From Methanomicrobiales archaeon (GTDB taxonomy: Archaea > Halobacteriota > Methanomicrobia > Methanomicrobiales > Methanospirillaceae), in assembly GCA_012798365.1 (NCBI GenBank), contig JAAZNH010000222.1, positions 1-6,599 on the forward strand: DNA of 6,599 bases, in the 5' to 3' direction. How positions within the stretch are numbered: the first letter of the stretch is position 1; each line of letters opens with the position of its first letter. A program made the translations under genes and the position numbers. Shown here piece after piece: positions 1-5,165 of this stretch. The notes beneath the pieces are model-generated. The model was not told the origin of the DNA, did not search any database, and was given only the letters and a program-made list of their open reading frames with translations.

Positions 1-40
1 CTCCCCGGTTTTATCATCATGGAGTTTTTATTACTCCCTG

Positions 41-82
41 CATAAAAAGTAAAATGTATACATTCCCGTAAGTTCTAAAAAA
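41..82 (+). promoter_or_regulatory. AT-rich promoter patch for the 222-aa membrane-anchored protein
   Basis: The stretch is AT-rich and holds a TATA-like TGTATACA at 55-62, about 25 nt before the first ATG of the next gene. No purine-rich ribosome binding site lies between it and ATG 83. If this element is the TATA box, transcription would begin at or next to the start codon and give a leaderless mRNA, which is common in archaea. A second A-rich block at 44-54 is an alternative TATA. An inverted repeat GGAGT (21-25) / ACTCC (33-37) lies just upstream and might be an operator. Assignment rests on composition and spacing only. Confidence 0.4.
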
Positions 83-751
83 ATGAGAACATCCATGTCC
101 CGCTTCCGTTCCCTTCTCGAATGGGCCATAATCATCGTGCCACTCGTTATTGTCGTCATCCTTGGCTATCACTTCCTCTTCAGCGCGCCCGCCGCCGTAC
201 CATCCGGCCTGCCGGGCAACGGGGGCTTTTTCCAGGTGCCGCTGGATGCACCGCAGGTGTACACAAAACAATCCGGGACCTGGCAGTTCACCCTTACGGC
301 AAACCATGCGTATACCCTTGCAGGAAAAGTTGTCGGCAGGCATGAGTACCCGCCAGCACTTCCCGACGGGATCATCGCGCTTGACCTTGCCGTGGCAAAC
401 GGGGACCTCCTGATCAATGATAATCTCCACTACTTCACGTTCCGCATGGGTGACCGCACCCTCGAATACAGCTATGATGTGCCCGCGTATGCCGGCCTCA
501 CGGAGGCATACATCGATGAGCATATCAGCAACAGCCACCTGGTGTTTCTTGACCCGGCGCTTGAAGCACAGGTGAAAAGCGCAAAGCCGGGAGATTGCAT
601 CATCCTTAAAGGAAAACTGGTGGATATCGAAGGCTCCTCGACCGGCCTCCGGTATCGTGCCCACACCAGCACGGTACGGACCGACCAGTACCCGGAAGGG
701 TGCGAGGTTATCCTTGTTGAATCGTTCCAGCCGGTCAGCTGCGGGACATGA
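83..751 (+). CDS. Membrane-anchored protein of unknown function with exported C-terminal domain (222 aa)
   Basis: I do not recognise a named family. Residues 1-13 are basic (several Arg), residues 14-33 form one strongly hydrophobic segment, and about 190 polar residues follow, so the protein is probably an N-terminally anchored protein facing outward. The C-terminal part reads GDCIILKG (170-177), then LVDIEG, a T/R/D stretch and CEVILVESF (207-215). This pattern of Gly-Asp, alternating hydrophobics, Lys-Gly, and a closing Cys-Glu-Val strand recalls, from memory only, small uncharacterised exported beta-rich domains of the form 'GD.v.LkG.Lv...t.R.D....CEvi.Ve'. Cys172, Cys207 and Cys220 could form a disulfide. 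The opposite strand also has an open frame here, but its product is Cys/His/Arg-rich and lacks a coherent domain. ATG 83 is the first possible start after an in-frame stop at 50-52; ATG 95 (MSRF) is a good alternative, since neither has a clear ribosome binding site. It stands alone on the plus strand. Confidence 0.8.
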   Translation: MRTSMSRFRSLLEWAIIIVPLVIVVILGYHFLFSAPAAVPSGLPGNGGFFQVPLDAPQVYTKQSGTWQFTLTANHAYTLAGKVVGRHEYPPALPDGIIALDLAVANGDLLINDNLHYFTFRMGDRTLEYSYDVPAYAGLTEAYIDEHISNSHLVFLDPALEAQVKSAKPGDCIILKGKLVDIEGSSTGLRYRAHTSTVRTDQYPEGCEVILVESFQPVSCGT

Positions 752-896
752 GATACGGGAACGGGGCGCGGGGGAGACTCACCCGGATAAGGATTGCAAT
801 CGATGCGATCCCGGCTGGCCCACAACTCCCCTCCTCGAATAATCAGGATCCATCCGGATCATTTCTGGTAAACACCTGAAACAAACCACGCGTCCG

Positions 897-907
897 TTTT
901 TATAAAG
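897..907 (+). promoter_or_regulatory. TATA-box-like element in the gene-free region
   Basis: TTTTTATAAAG is one of the best matches in the window to an archaeal TATA box. A transcript from it would start about 25 nt downstream, near 928-932, at the A-run and the first TTTCAATCAA copy. No protein-coding frame follows within a sensible distance, so it either drives a non-coding transcript or is fortuitous. Confidence 0.35.
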
Positions 908-929
908 AAACAAGTGCCGGCAAAAAAAA

Positions 930-998
930 TTTCAATCAACCCCCCGCCCCCTGCATGAAAATTTTCAATCAAACCTTGATTGCATTTTGCGGGGGGCC
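930..998. repeat. CAATCAA half-site array with flanking C6/G6 inverted repeat
   Basis: TTTCAATCAA occurs at 930-939 and again at 963-972, offset 33 bp (about three helical turns). The inverse TTGATTG lies at 976-982, only 3 nt from the second copy, making a CAATCAA-ACC-TTGATTG dyad. CCCCCCGC (940-947) is the exact complement of GCGGGGGG (989-996), and TGAAAATTTTCA (956-967) is itself a palindrome. The set could be a protein-binding array or, if transcribed, a hairpin with a GC-rich base. The function is unknown. Confidence 0.5.
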
Positions 999-1017
999 TC
1001 GCCGGAAAATCAAAAAT

Positions 1018-1062
1018 ATTGTAGGTTAACCCTGCGGATTGTAGGTTAATTAACCTACAATC
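1018..1062. promoter_or_regulatory. Operator-like array: perfect 26-bp palindrome plus an upstream direct half-site
   Basis: Positions 1037-1062 form a perfect palindrome with no spacer. The left half is GATTGTAGGTTAA (1037-1049) and the right half is its exact reverse complement (1050-1062). A third copy of the half-site, ATTGTAGGTTAA, lies upstream at 1018-1029 in direct orientation, 20 bp (about two helical turns) before the equivalent point of the palindrome. A zero-spacer dyad makes a poor RNA hairpin, so a DNA-binding dimer with cooperative loading on the third half-site is the likeliest reading. No adjacent gene identifies the regulator or target. It differs from the spaced GGTA/TACC-type operators known for NrpR. 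Confidence 0.55.
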
Positions 1063-1304
1063 GGTTCATCAGCTTACACCCAATGATCGCGATTGATCTT
1101 TTTTCTGCAGGGTCTGCCATGAAAAAATGCCCGGGAATCGTGCACCCGAAATGGTATGCCGGGTCCGGTCCAGGAACAGTTCATCATGCTTCTGATGAGG
1201 AGCTGTTGATCCGCGACATGCAGGATTGTAAAGAAACGTATCCCTGCATAGTCCATCAGGTTCATTGTCCCGGCCCGTCCGGGGAAAATACCCCTCTATC
1301 CTGC

Positions 1305-1338
1305 AAAAAAGAGCTGCCGGCCCGGTGAGTGCCGGCAG
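1305..1338 (-). terminator. Stem-loop plus T6 tract, terminator-like on the minus strand
   Basis: Read on the minus strand, CTGCCGGC (1338-1331) pairs perfectly over 8 bp with GCCGGCAG (1321-1314) around a 9-nt loop. It is followed by CTC and then six T (1310-1305). A GC-rich stem followed by a T-run resembles a factor-independent terminator, and archaeal polymerase also responds to T-tracts. No minus-strand gene ends nearby: the closest stops at 1993. It would therefore end either a long 3' untranslated region of the msrA operon or a separate non-coding transcript. Confidence 0.45.
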
Positions 1339-1817
1339 GATGTGTGCATGGATTGCGGTTATGCTGTGTGAGTTACGTACAAGGAGGCTTCTTAACAGGT
1401 GGGATTTGTCGCCGCACGATCCCGGTGACGCTGGACAATCGTGGTCGTGCGCCAGTTCTCGCTTGTGGCGATCTCCCGGATCCATCCTCCCGCCGGCATC
1501 CGGTGCGGGGATACCGGTGTTGTAGCGTCTGATCCGCTGCGGGCATGGTGTGCTGCATGGCCCGTTTCCGTTTCATTGCTGTGTCTGTGGTGTGTGGTCA
1601 TGGCGTTCTGCTCCGGTGCCGCCCCGGCTTCGATCCCGCACAGGTGGCGGGAGGGAAAGGAGCGGTCCAAGGGTTTTTCCCGCTCATACTAACCGGCTGC
1701 CCCCGGGTGCAGGGGGGAAAGCGTTCCCCTGCCCCGGTTATCGGGCGGTCTTGTGCCGGTGTGTGCGGGTGCCGAGTGTTCTTCCTGGCCCGTTTCCGGG
1801 GGTGAAAACACTCTGAT
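1311..1817 (-). ncRNA. Possible structured non-coding RNA (speculative)
   Basis: A TATA-like AATATAAG on the minus strand (1846-1839) would place a start near 1817, and a stem-loop with T6 lies at 1338-1305. Between them are many perfect stems: GAGTGTT/AACACTC (1774-1780 with 1807-1813, at the expected 5' end), a bulged hairpin spanning 1703-1737 with core GGGGAA-AGCG-TTCCCC, GAGCGG/CCGCTC (1660-1665 with 1680-1685), TCCCGC/GCGGGA (1634-1639 with 1647-1652), CCGGT/ACCGG (1500-1504 with 1513-1517) and CGCACGA/TCGTGCG (1413-1419 with 1445-1451). I could not match it to RNase P, SRP or another known RNA. GC-rich DNA produces stems by chance, so this remains a weak call. Confidence 0.2.
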
Positions 1818-1838
1818 CAAAAGTCCATTTCCCGGGCA

Positions 1839-1846
1839 CTTATATT
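1839..1846 (-). promoter_or_regulatory. TATA-like element upstream of the possible minus-strand RNA
   Basis: On the minus strand this reads AATATAAG, in an A+T island at 1840-1856 between two CCCGGG copies (1831-1836 and 1857-1862) within otherwise GC-rich DNA. Transcription about 25 nt downstream would begin near 1817, immediately before a 7-bp stem at 1813-1774. The island also contains ATATT/AATAT as an inverted repeat, so it may instead be a binding site or hairpin. Confidence 0.25.
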
Positions 1847-1992
1847 GCTAAAATATCCCGGGTGAAAGGGTTCCACTGCCAGGTTCTACGGTCGAACAAA
1901 GCGGGAGGAAGCCCTTTTTTGGCCATATGGTCCCTGTCACTTCCGGTCCCGATGAAGAGAAACTGACAAATCTTGTATCACAGGGCATTCAT

Positions 1993-2652
1993 CTATTCCT
2001 TGCAGCGCGAGAATATCCCGGGAACGAAAATGCAGAGAAACACAACCAAACCGAGGAGAGCAATAATGAGCCAAATCCACGCTACCGGCCCGGAAGGATC
2101 TCCAGTAAAGATGAGTGGCCAGAAAAACCTTATGAGAAACATGAGGATGATAATGGCGAGGTAAAGCGTTACAGCAGGCATTTCATTCCTCCGCTCCCCA
2201 AACGTATTGTTCAGGAATGCAACCAGCGGGGCGCCAAGAAGCGCACAAATACAAACAAGCGCGAATGCCCCCCGGCCGTTGACCGACCCTCCCTGATAGA
2301 GATACAACGCAATACCAGCACCTGCAAGGACGAGAGCAAAAAACCCTTTCACTGCCGGTTGCTTCAGGAACGGCAGTGCAGGAAGAGATGAGGGGTCTGA
2401 TGTGGATACGACGTCACGGCCATTGGGTTTGAGCAGAAAGTACCGTGCTATGCTATACGACATCGCGAAAACAATAATGCTTACCGTACAGACCATAAAA
2501 ACAAGTATCAGGATATCCGTATCCGTCCTTTTGTCAGAATGAAATGCAATAAATGCCAGATTTGCAGCGATCACTGCCAGGGTTCCTCCAAAAATCAGTG
2601 CTTTGTTTTCGCGTGATTCGGTCACCGGATCAACAAGACTTGGCGGAATCAT
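1993..2652 (-). CDS. Six-helix integral membrane protein of unknown function (219 aa)
   Basis: I do not recognise the family. From the chosen start the translation shows a short polar head (MIPPSLVDPVTESRENK) and six hydrophobic stretches, roughly residues 17-38, 48-73, 97-113, 121-142, 154-176 and 186-209. Short charged loops separate them and the tail is SRCKE. No catalytic motif, transporter signature or cofactor site stands out. The frame stays open upstream to ATG 2706, which would overlap msrA by 50 nt and add 18 residues (237 aa). ATG 2652 is preferred because it lies 4 nt after the msrA stop, has a weak purine-rich GAGTGA 4-9 nt upstream, and gives a natural short head before the first helix. 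The tight spacing indicates co-transcription with msrA, but nothing in the protein itself points to methionine oxidation. Confidence 0.75.
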   Translation of the reverse strand: MIPPSLVDPVTESRENKALIFGGTLAVIAANLAFIAFHSDKRTDTDILILVFMVCTVSIIVFAMSYSIARYFLLKPNGRDVVSTSDPSSLPALPFLKQPAVKGFFALVLAGAGIALYLYQGGSVNGRGAFALVCICALLGAPLVAFLNNTFGERRNEMPAVTLYLAIIILMFLIRFFWPLIFTGDPSGPVAWIWLIIALLGLVVFLCIFVPGIFSRCKE

Positions 2653-2656
2653 AGGT

Positions 2657-3172
2657 TCACTCGTAGATCTGCCGGCTCGCACCATACGACTGCCCGCATT
2701 TTTCATAGAACTGCTGGTGTGATTCTTCTGCAGGCCAGAACTGACCGGCAGGCAGGATTTCAGTGAGCACGGGCCGGTTACGGAATGGTTCGCTGGCGTT
2801 CAGCTGCTCCCGTATGGTTAGTGCAAGGTCCTTTTGTTCACCCGTAAGGACAAAGATGCAGGAGCGGTACTGGGAACCGGTGTAATCGCCCTGCCCGCCT
2901 TCCTGCGCCGGATCATGGATACGGAAGAATCGTTCGAGGAGCTCCTGGTACGAGATTATCGTCGGATCAAAGACCACACCCACAGCAAAAACATGGTCTG
3001 TTTCCCCACAATCGACCTGATCATACGAAGGGTCCGGCACGGAACCGCCGGTATATCCCGCGACAGTCTCTATCACGCCGGGGATGTGGCGGAACGCTGC
3101 TTCAACATCCCAGAAACAACCGGCAGCGAAAATAGCCCGGTCGTACCGGCTGTCCGTTGAATCCATCTCCAT
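2657..3172 (-). CDS. msrA: Peptide methionine-S-oxide reductase MsrA (171 aa)
   Basis: MsrA reduces the S-epimer of methionine sulfoxide in proteins and free methionine, in the cytoplasm, with thioredoxin-type reductant. The signature GCFWDVE (18-24) carries the catalytic Cys19 with Phe20 and Trp21. GYTGG (39-43), PSY (48-50), the HDP motif (86-88), GSQYRS (99-104) and FWPAEESHQQFYEK (145-158) follow in the family order, and 171 aa is a normal single-domain length. Aligned without gaps to E. coli MsrA numbering, Tyr82 and Tyr134 are kept as Tyr50 and Tyr102, but Glu94 is replaced by Phe62 and Asp129 by Tyr97, with Asp96 adjacent. Cys55 and Cys159 could serve as recycling cysteines. ATG 3172 is the first start; a second ATG is two codons inside. 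It probably heads an operon with the six-helix membrane protein. No msrB is visible. Confidence 0.96.
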   Translation of the reverse strand: MEMDSTDSRYDRAIFAAGCFWDVEAAFRHIPGVIETVAGYTGGSVPDPSYDQVDCGETDHVFAVGVVFDPTIISYQELLERFFRIHDPAQEGGQGDYTGSQYRSCIFVLTGEQKDLALTIREQLNASEPFRNRPVLTEILPAGQFWPAEESHQQFYEKCGQSYGASRQIYE

Positions 3173-3188
3173 AATCGTTGGTATGAAA

Positions 3189-3222
3189 ACCTAAAAAGGT
3201 GTGGGAAAATCCCCATAATAAA
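3189..3222 (-). promoter_or_regulatory. Putative msrA promoter with overlapping inverted repeat
   Basis: In the 67-nt gap after the SGNH-like gene, the minus strand reads TTTATTATGG (3222-3213), a plausible TATA box. Counting about 26 nt downstream puts the start near 3192, giving a leader of about 20 nt before ATG 3172. The inverted repeat ACCT-AAAA-AGGT (3189-3200) sits on that predicted start site, where a repressor would block initiation. No clear ribosome binding site is seen. Read-through from the upstream gene is also possible. Confidence 0.35.
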
Positions 3223-3239
3223 CTGAACAATGAAACGGG

Positions 3240-4295
3240 TTACTTCCCGGCCTTCCACTGTGCATAGACATAATTCAGGTATGGTACAAATTCGGTAGTT
3301 GCCTTCTGGCTCCCGGCTGACGTGGGATGATCGTCATCCCAGCCGGACGCATAGGCAGCGGTGTTCTTTATCCCCATCATGCCACTCTCGACCTTGTGCT
3401 GGACCCGCCCGTTCACGATCCGGTGATGGTTCCCACCCTCCCTGCCGGCATCATTTATCGTACTGCTCCCGCCGTTGGAGGTCATGACATTGTAAAAGTC
3501 ATACACATAGACATTCTTCCCGGAATATCCGTTGAGGTAATCATTGGTGAGCCACTCGTTAAAGGCCCGGGCATTATTGGCATATTTCCCGTCACTGAGG
3601 GGCGGGGCAGTGACGATGATGAACAGTTTATCCGGCCGGGTTTTGAAGTATTCAAGAAGGTCAAGGTAGATCCCTTTGGCATTTGCTACCGTGTGGAACT
3701 CTGACCCCGACCCCTCACCTTTCAGTGGGTTGTCAGCTATCGCCGGCACCGGATCATTGGCGTTCCCCTGCAGGGCCGAGTTCGGGAAGCAGGACTTGAT
3801 CATGATGATCTCGTTCTCACCACCGGGGCTGTTGTCGAACCGGGTGTACGGGGAGTTTTTTGCATCCTCCCTGTAGACCCGGTCCATGATAGCAGGCGCC
3901 TGCGGGCTGCGGAACCAGGCCCAGTACTGGCCGATGTCGGTCATGTCGCCAATCGGGGTATTGTCCGGGCCATATGACGGCCCCCAGCCATAGTTCGTGT
4001 CACTGACATAGTAGTTGTTCTGCATCAGGGTTTTTCCCAGGTCACCATTGTCATCGGTGAGCCAGTTCTCACCGGTAGAGTGGTGGATGAAGATAAGCCG
4101 GACAGGTTTTGGCCCTGCCGGATTGTACGTTACTGATGGGGTTGTCGGTTCAACCCAGGCTTCTTCCTGCGTTTCAGAAGGCCCTGCCCCCTCCCCACCA
4201 TCACTGGATGAGGGGGATGTGCAGAGAGGAATGCAGCAGAACGCAGCCAGCAGAAGGATACCAAGGATACCCAGAACGAACGACCGGGGATACAT
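3240..4295 (-). CDS. Secreted SGNH-hydrolase-like protein (351 aa)
   Basis: The N-terminus has a hydrophobic export segment (residues 6-24) with a Cys-rich end (Cys20, Cys21, Cys25), then a Ser/Glu/Thr/Pro-rich linker to about residue 62. The folded part opens with VRLIFIHHSTGENWL (65-79): a beta strand leading to Ser73, where SGNH enzymes carry their nucleophile, though the usual GDS is replaced by HHST. The strand EIIMIKSCFPNS, the later strand LFIIVTAPP, and DDDHPTSAG near the C-terminus (Asp320 and His323 as D-x-x-H) match the block order of SGNH/GDSL hydrolases. The likely role is extracellular hydrolysis of an ester, for example on a glycan; the substrate is unknown. The lipobox is poor, so anchoring by lipid is uncertain. 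ATG 4295 is the first possible start after the stop at 4320-4322 and directly precedes the export segment. It has no clear ribosome binding site. Confidence 0.88.
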   Translation of the reverse strand: MYPRSFVLGILGILLLAAFCCIPLCTSPSSSDGGEGAGPSETQEEAWVEPTTPSVTYNPAGPKPVRLIFIHHSTGENWLTDDNGDLGKTLMQNNYYVSDTNYGWGPSYGPDNTPIGDMTDIGQYWAWFRSPQAPAIMDRVYREDAKNSPYTRFDNSPGGENEIIMIKSCFPNSALQGNANDPVPAIADNPLKGEGSGSEFHTVANAKGIYLDLLEYFKTRPDKLFIIVTAPPLSDGKYANNARAFNEWLTNDYLNGYSGKNVYVYDFYNVMTSNGGSSTINDAGREGGNHHRIVNGRVQHKVESGMMGIKNTAAYASGWDDDHPTSAGSQKATTEFVPYLNYVYAQWKAGK

Positions 4296-4333
4296 AAGGA
4301 ATGGTGTTGCAGCCGGGAATTATGTATCTTTTG

Positions 4334-4344
4334 TATTATTTTAT
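4334..4344 (-). promoter_or_regulatory. TATA-like element for the SGNH-like gene
   Basis: The minus strand reads ATAAAATAATA (4344-4334), in the only strongly AT-rich patch of the 191-nt gap upstream of ATG 4295. A start about 26 nt downstream would fall near 4314 and leave a leader of about 19 nt without a recognisable ribosome binding site. This suggests the SGNH-like gene has its own promoter rather than depending on the gene at 4972-4487. Confidence 0.45.
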
Positions 4345-4486
4345 CGGAAAAACAGGTAAGCCGGACGATTGAGCCGGGACATTGAGACACCAATGATATG
4401 GCAATGGTCGTCAGGAAGAAGGAGACGCGGGGTAGTGGAGCCCGATGATGGTCTTTCTGATGATGAACATGCTCCCGGACCACGGG

Positions 4487-4972
4487 TCAGAGAATCATCG
4501 TCTGGGCCACGGCAGCATCCATGGACCGCAGCACGGAACCGATGCTGCTGGAGACATCCTCCGGAAGGTTCGGGATTGCCCGGATATCCCGGTACGCGTC
4601 CTGCAGTTGCGCCAGCGTTGCAAGGAACTGCGAAAGGGCTGCCCGGGTCCCGGCGGGGTTCTTCCTGCGTGCCATGGCCTGCAGGGTGACCAGCTGGGCT
4701 GTAGCTGTACGGGCAATCTCTGTCGGGTACGCGCTGTCCCGGCCATGGTGCTGCAGGGTTGCATTGACCAGGCAGACCCGGGTCATCAGGCCGCCATACC
4801 GGGTAAGGTGCGCTTCCAGTACGAGCGCAGCAACCGGTGATTCCGGTGTTGCGGGTATGATCGGGGTTTTCTGCGTGTGGGCATTGTCAAGAGAGAAATA
4901 CCGGTTCAGGAGGCCGGCACTGTGCGATCCGTGCATCTCCATCCGGGGCACGGTCTTTGTTGTCATCATCAT
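4487..4972 (-). CDS. Small helical protein of unknown function (161 aa)
   Basis: I do not recognise the family. The first 45 residues are polar (MMMTTKTVPRMEMHGSHSAG...). From about residue 46 on, the sequence is Ala/Leu/Gln-rich with heptad-like hydrophobics (VAALVLEAHLTRYGGLM, TATAQLVTLQAMARR, ALSQFLATLAQLQDAYRDI, SIGSVLRSMDAAVAQTM), so a mostly alpha-helical bundle is likely. There is no signal peptide or membrane helix, so it is probably cytoplasmic. The gene is supported by an AGGAG ribosome binding site (4985-4981) 8 nt before ATG 4972, the best in the window; the start is followed by two more ATG codons. A plus-strand frame over the same DNA gives an implausible Arg/Cys/Ser-rich product. 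It lies 193 nt downstream of the FN3 repeat gene and 191 nt upstream of the SGNH-like gene. The short string LQDAY-x7-NL also occurs in the FN3 protein next door. Confidence 0.8.
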   Translation of the reverse strand: MMMTTKTVPRMEMHGSHSAGLLNRYFSLDNAHTQKTPIIPATPESPVAALVLEAHLTRYGGLMTRVCLVNATLQHHGRDSAYPTEIARTATAQLVTLQAMARRKNPAGTRAALSQFLATLAQLQDAYRDIRAIPNLPEDVSSSIGSVLRSMDAAVAQTMIL

Positions 4973-4980
4973 CGTTCACG

Positions 4981-4985
4981 CTCCT
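4981..4985 (-). promoter_or_regulatory. Ribosome binding site AGGAG, fixes the start at 4972
   Basis: AGGAG on the minus strand complements the 3' end of 16S rRNA and is separated by 8 nt from the first of three consecutive ATG codons. The second and third ATG would have spacings of 11 and 14 nt, so the first is preferred. Confidence 0.6.
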
Positions 4986-5114
4986 GTGTTGTGGTTTTTT
5001 GGATCTTGTTCATCCCCGTTCGACAGCGGAGAGAGACGTCCTGGACAGCATCCACTATCCGGTCTCACGTTCTCAGTCGTAAACGGGCTTTTCAAACGGA
5101 ATTGTATCAGGCGA

Positions 5115-5153
5115 CCCGGTGCTCAACCGGGCCCTGCAAAACCCCGGCAGGGG
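5115..5153 (-). terminator. Possible terminator after the FN3 repeat gene
   Basis: Starting 12 nt after the stop codon at 5166, the minus strand reads CCCC-TGCC-GGGG (5153-5142) followed directly by four T (5141-5138). A second stem, CCCGGT/ACCGGG, follows at 5131-5115 around a 5-nt loop. The short stem and T4 tract are weak, but position and order fit transcript termination for the repeat gene. Confidence 0.35.
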
Positions 5154-5165
5154 TGCAGGCGATTG

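Larger units (their letters stand above)
752..1992. other. 1.24-kb gene-free region with regulatory-looking repeats and dense stem-loops
   Basis: No reading frame here gives a protein-like translation: the candidates of 60-140 codons on both strands are rich in Arg, Cys, His and Pro, lack domains and overlap one another. The left part (about 850-1080) is AT-rich and carries a TATA-like element and two half-site arrays. The right part (about 1300-1860) is GC-rich and contains many perfect 5-8 bp stems. Nothing recognisable is seen at 752-890, although a decayed gene cannot be excluded anywhere in the region. The segment lies between a plus-strand gene ending at 751 and a minus-strand gene ending at 1993, so it is the 3' side of both neighbours and is unusually long for such a convergent gap. 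Confidence 0.7.

Noticed and set aside
17..664. Minus-strand open frame of 215 codons opposite the first gene
   Set aside because: It mirrors the codon structure of the plus-strand gene and has no coherent hydrophobic or domain pattern, whereas the plus-strand product has a clean membrane anchor.
1188..1250. C/D-box guide RNA suggested by CTGATGA at about 1193
   Set aside because: The C box should begin with a purine, and no D box (CTGA) follows at the right distance, so the pattern is incomplete.
1069..1485. Minus-strand open frame of 138 codons in the gene-free region
   Set aside because: No ribosome binding site, a His/Arg/Ser/Pro-rich product without a domain, and it spans a strong stem-loop with a T6 tract. 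It was left unannotated, although a decayed gene cannot be excluded.
1300..1920. RNase P RNA, SRP RNA or tRNA in the GC-rich structured stretch
   Set aside because: I looked for the RNase P GAGGAAAGTCC-type core, the SRP helix 8 GGAAGGGAGCAGC-type motif, and a tRNA T-loop GGTTCGAATCC, and found none intact on either strand.
1895..1920. Plus-strand terminator at the T6 run 1915-1920
   Set aside because: The only stem before it is GGG/CCC of 3 bp, too weak, and no plus-strand gene ends nearby.
1927..2391. Plus-strand open frame of 154 codons
   Set aside because: It lies antisense to the six-helix membrane protein; its highly polar Glu/Lys/Asn/Arg composition is the expected complement of hydrophobic codons.
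4220..4240. Canonical lipoprotein lipobox in the SGNH-like protein
   Set aside because: The residues before Cys20 and Cys25 (AAF and IPL) do not fit the usual small residues at -3 to -1, so lipid attachment was not called.
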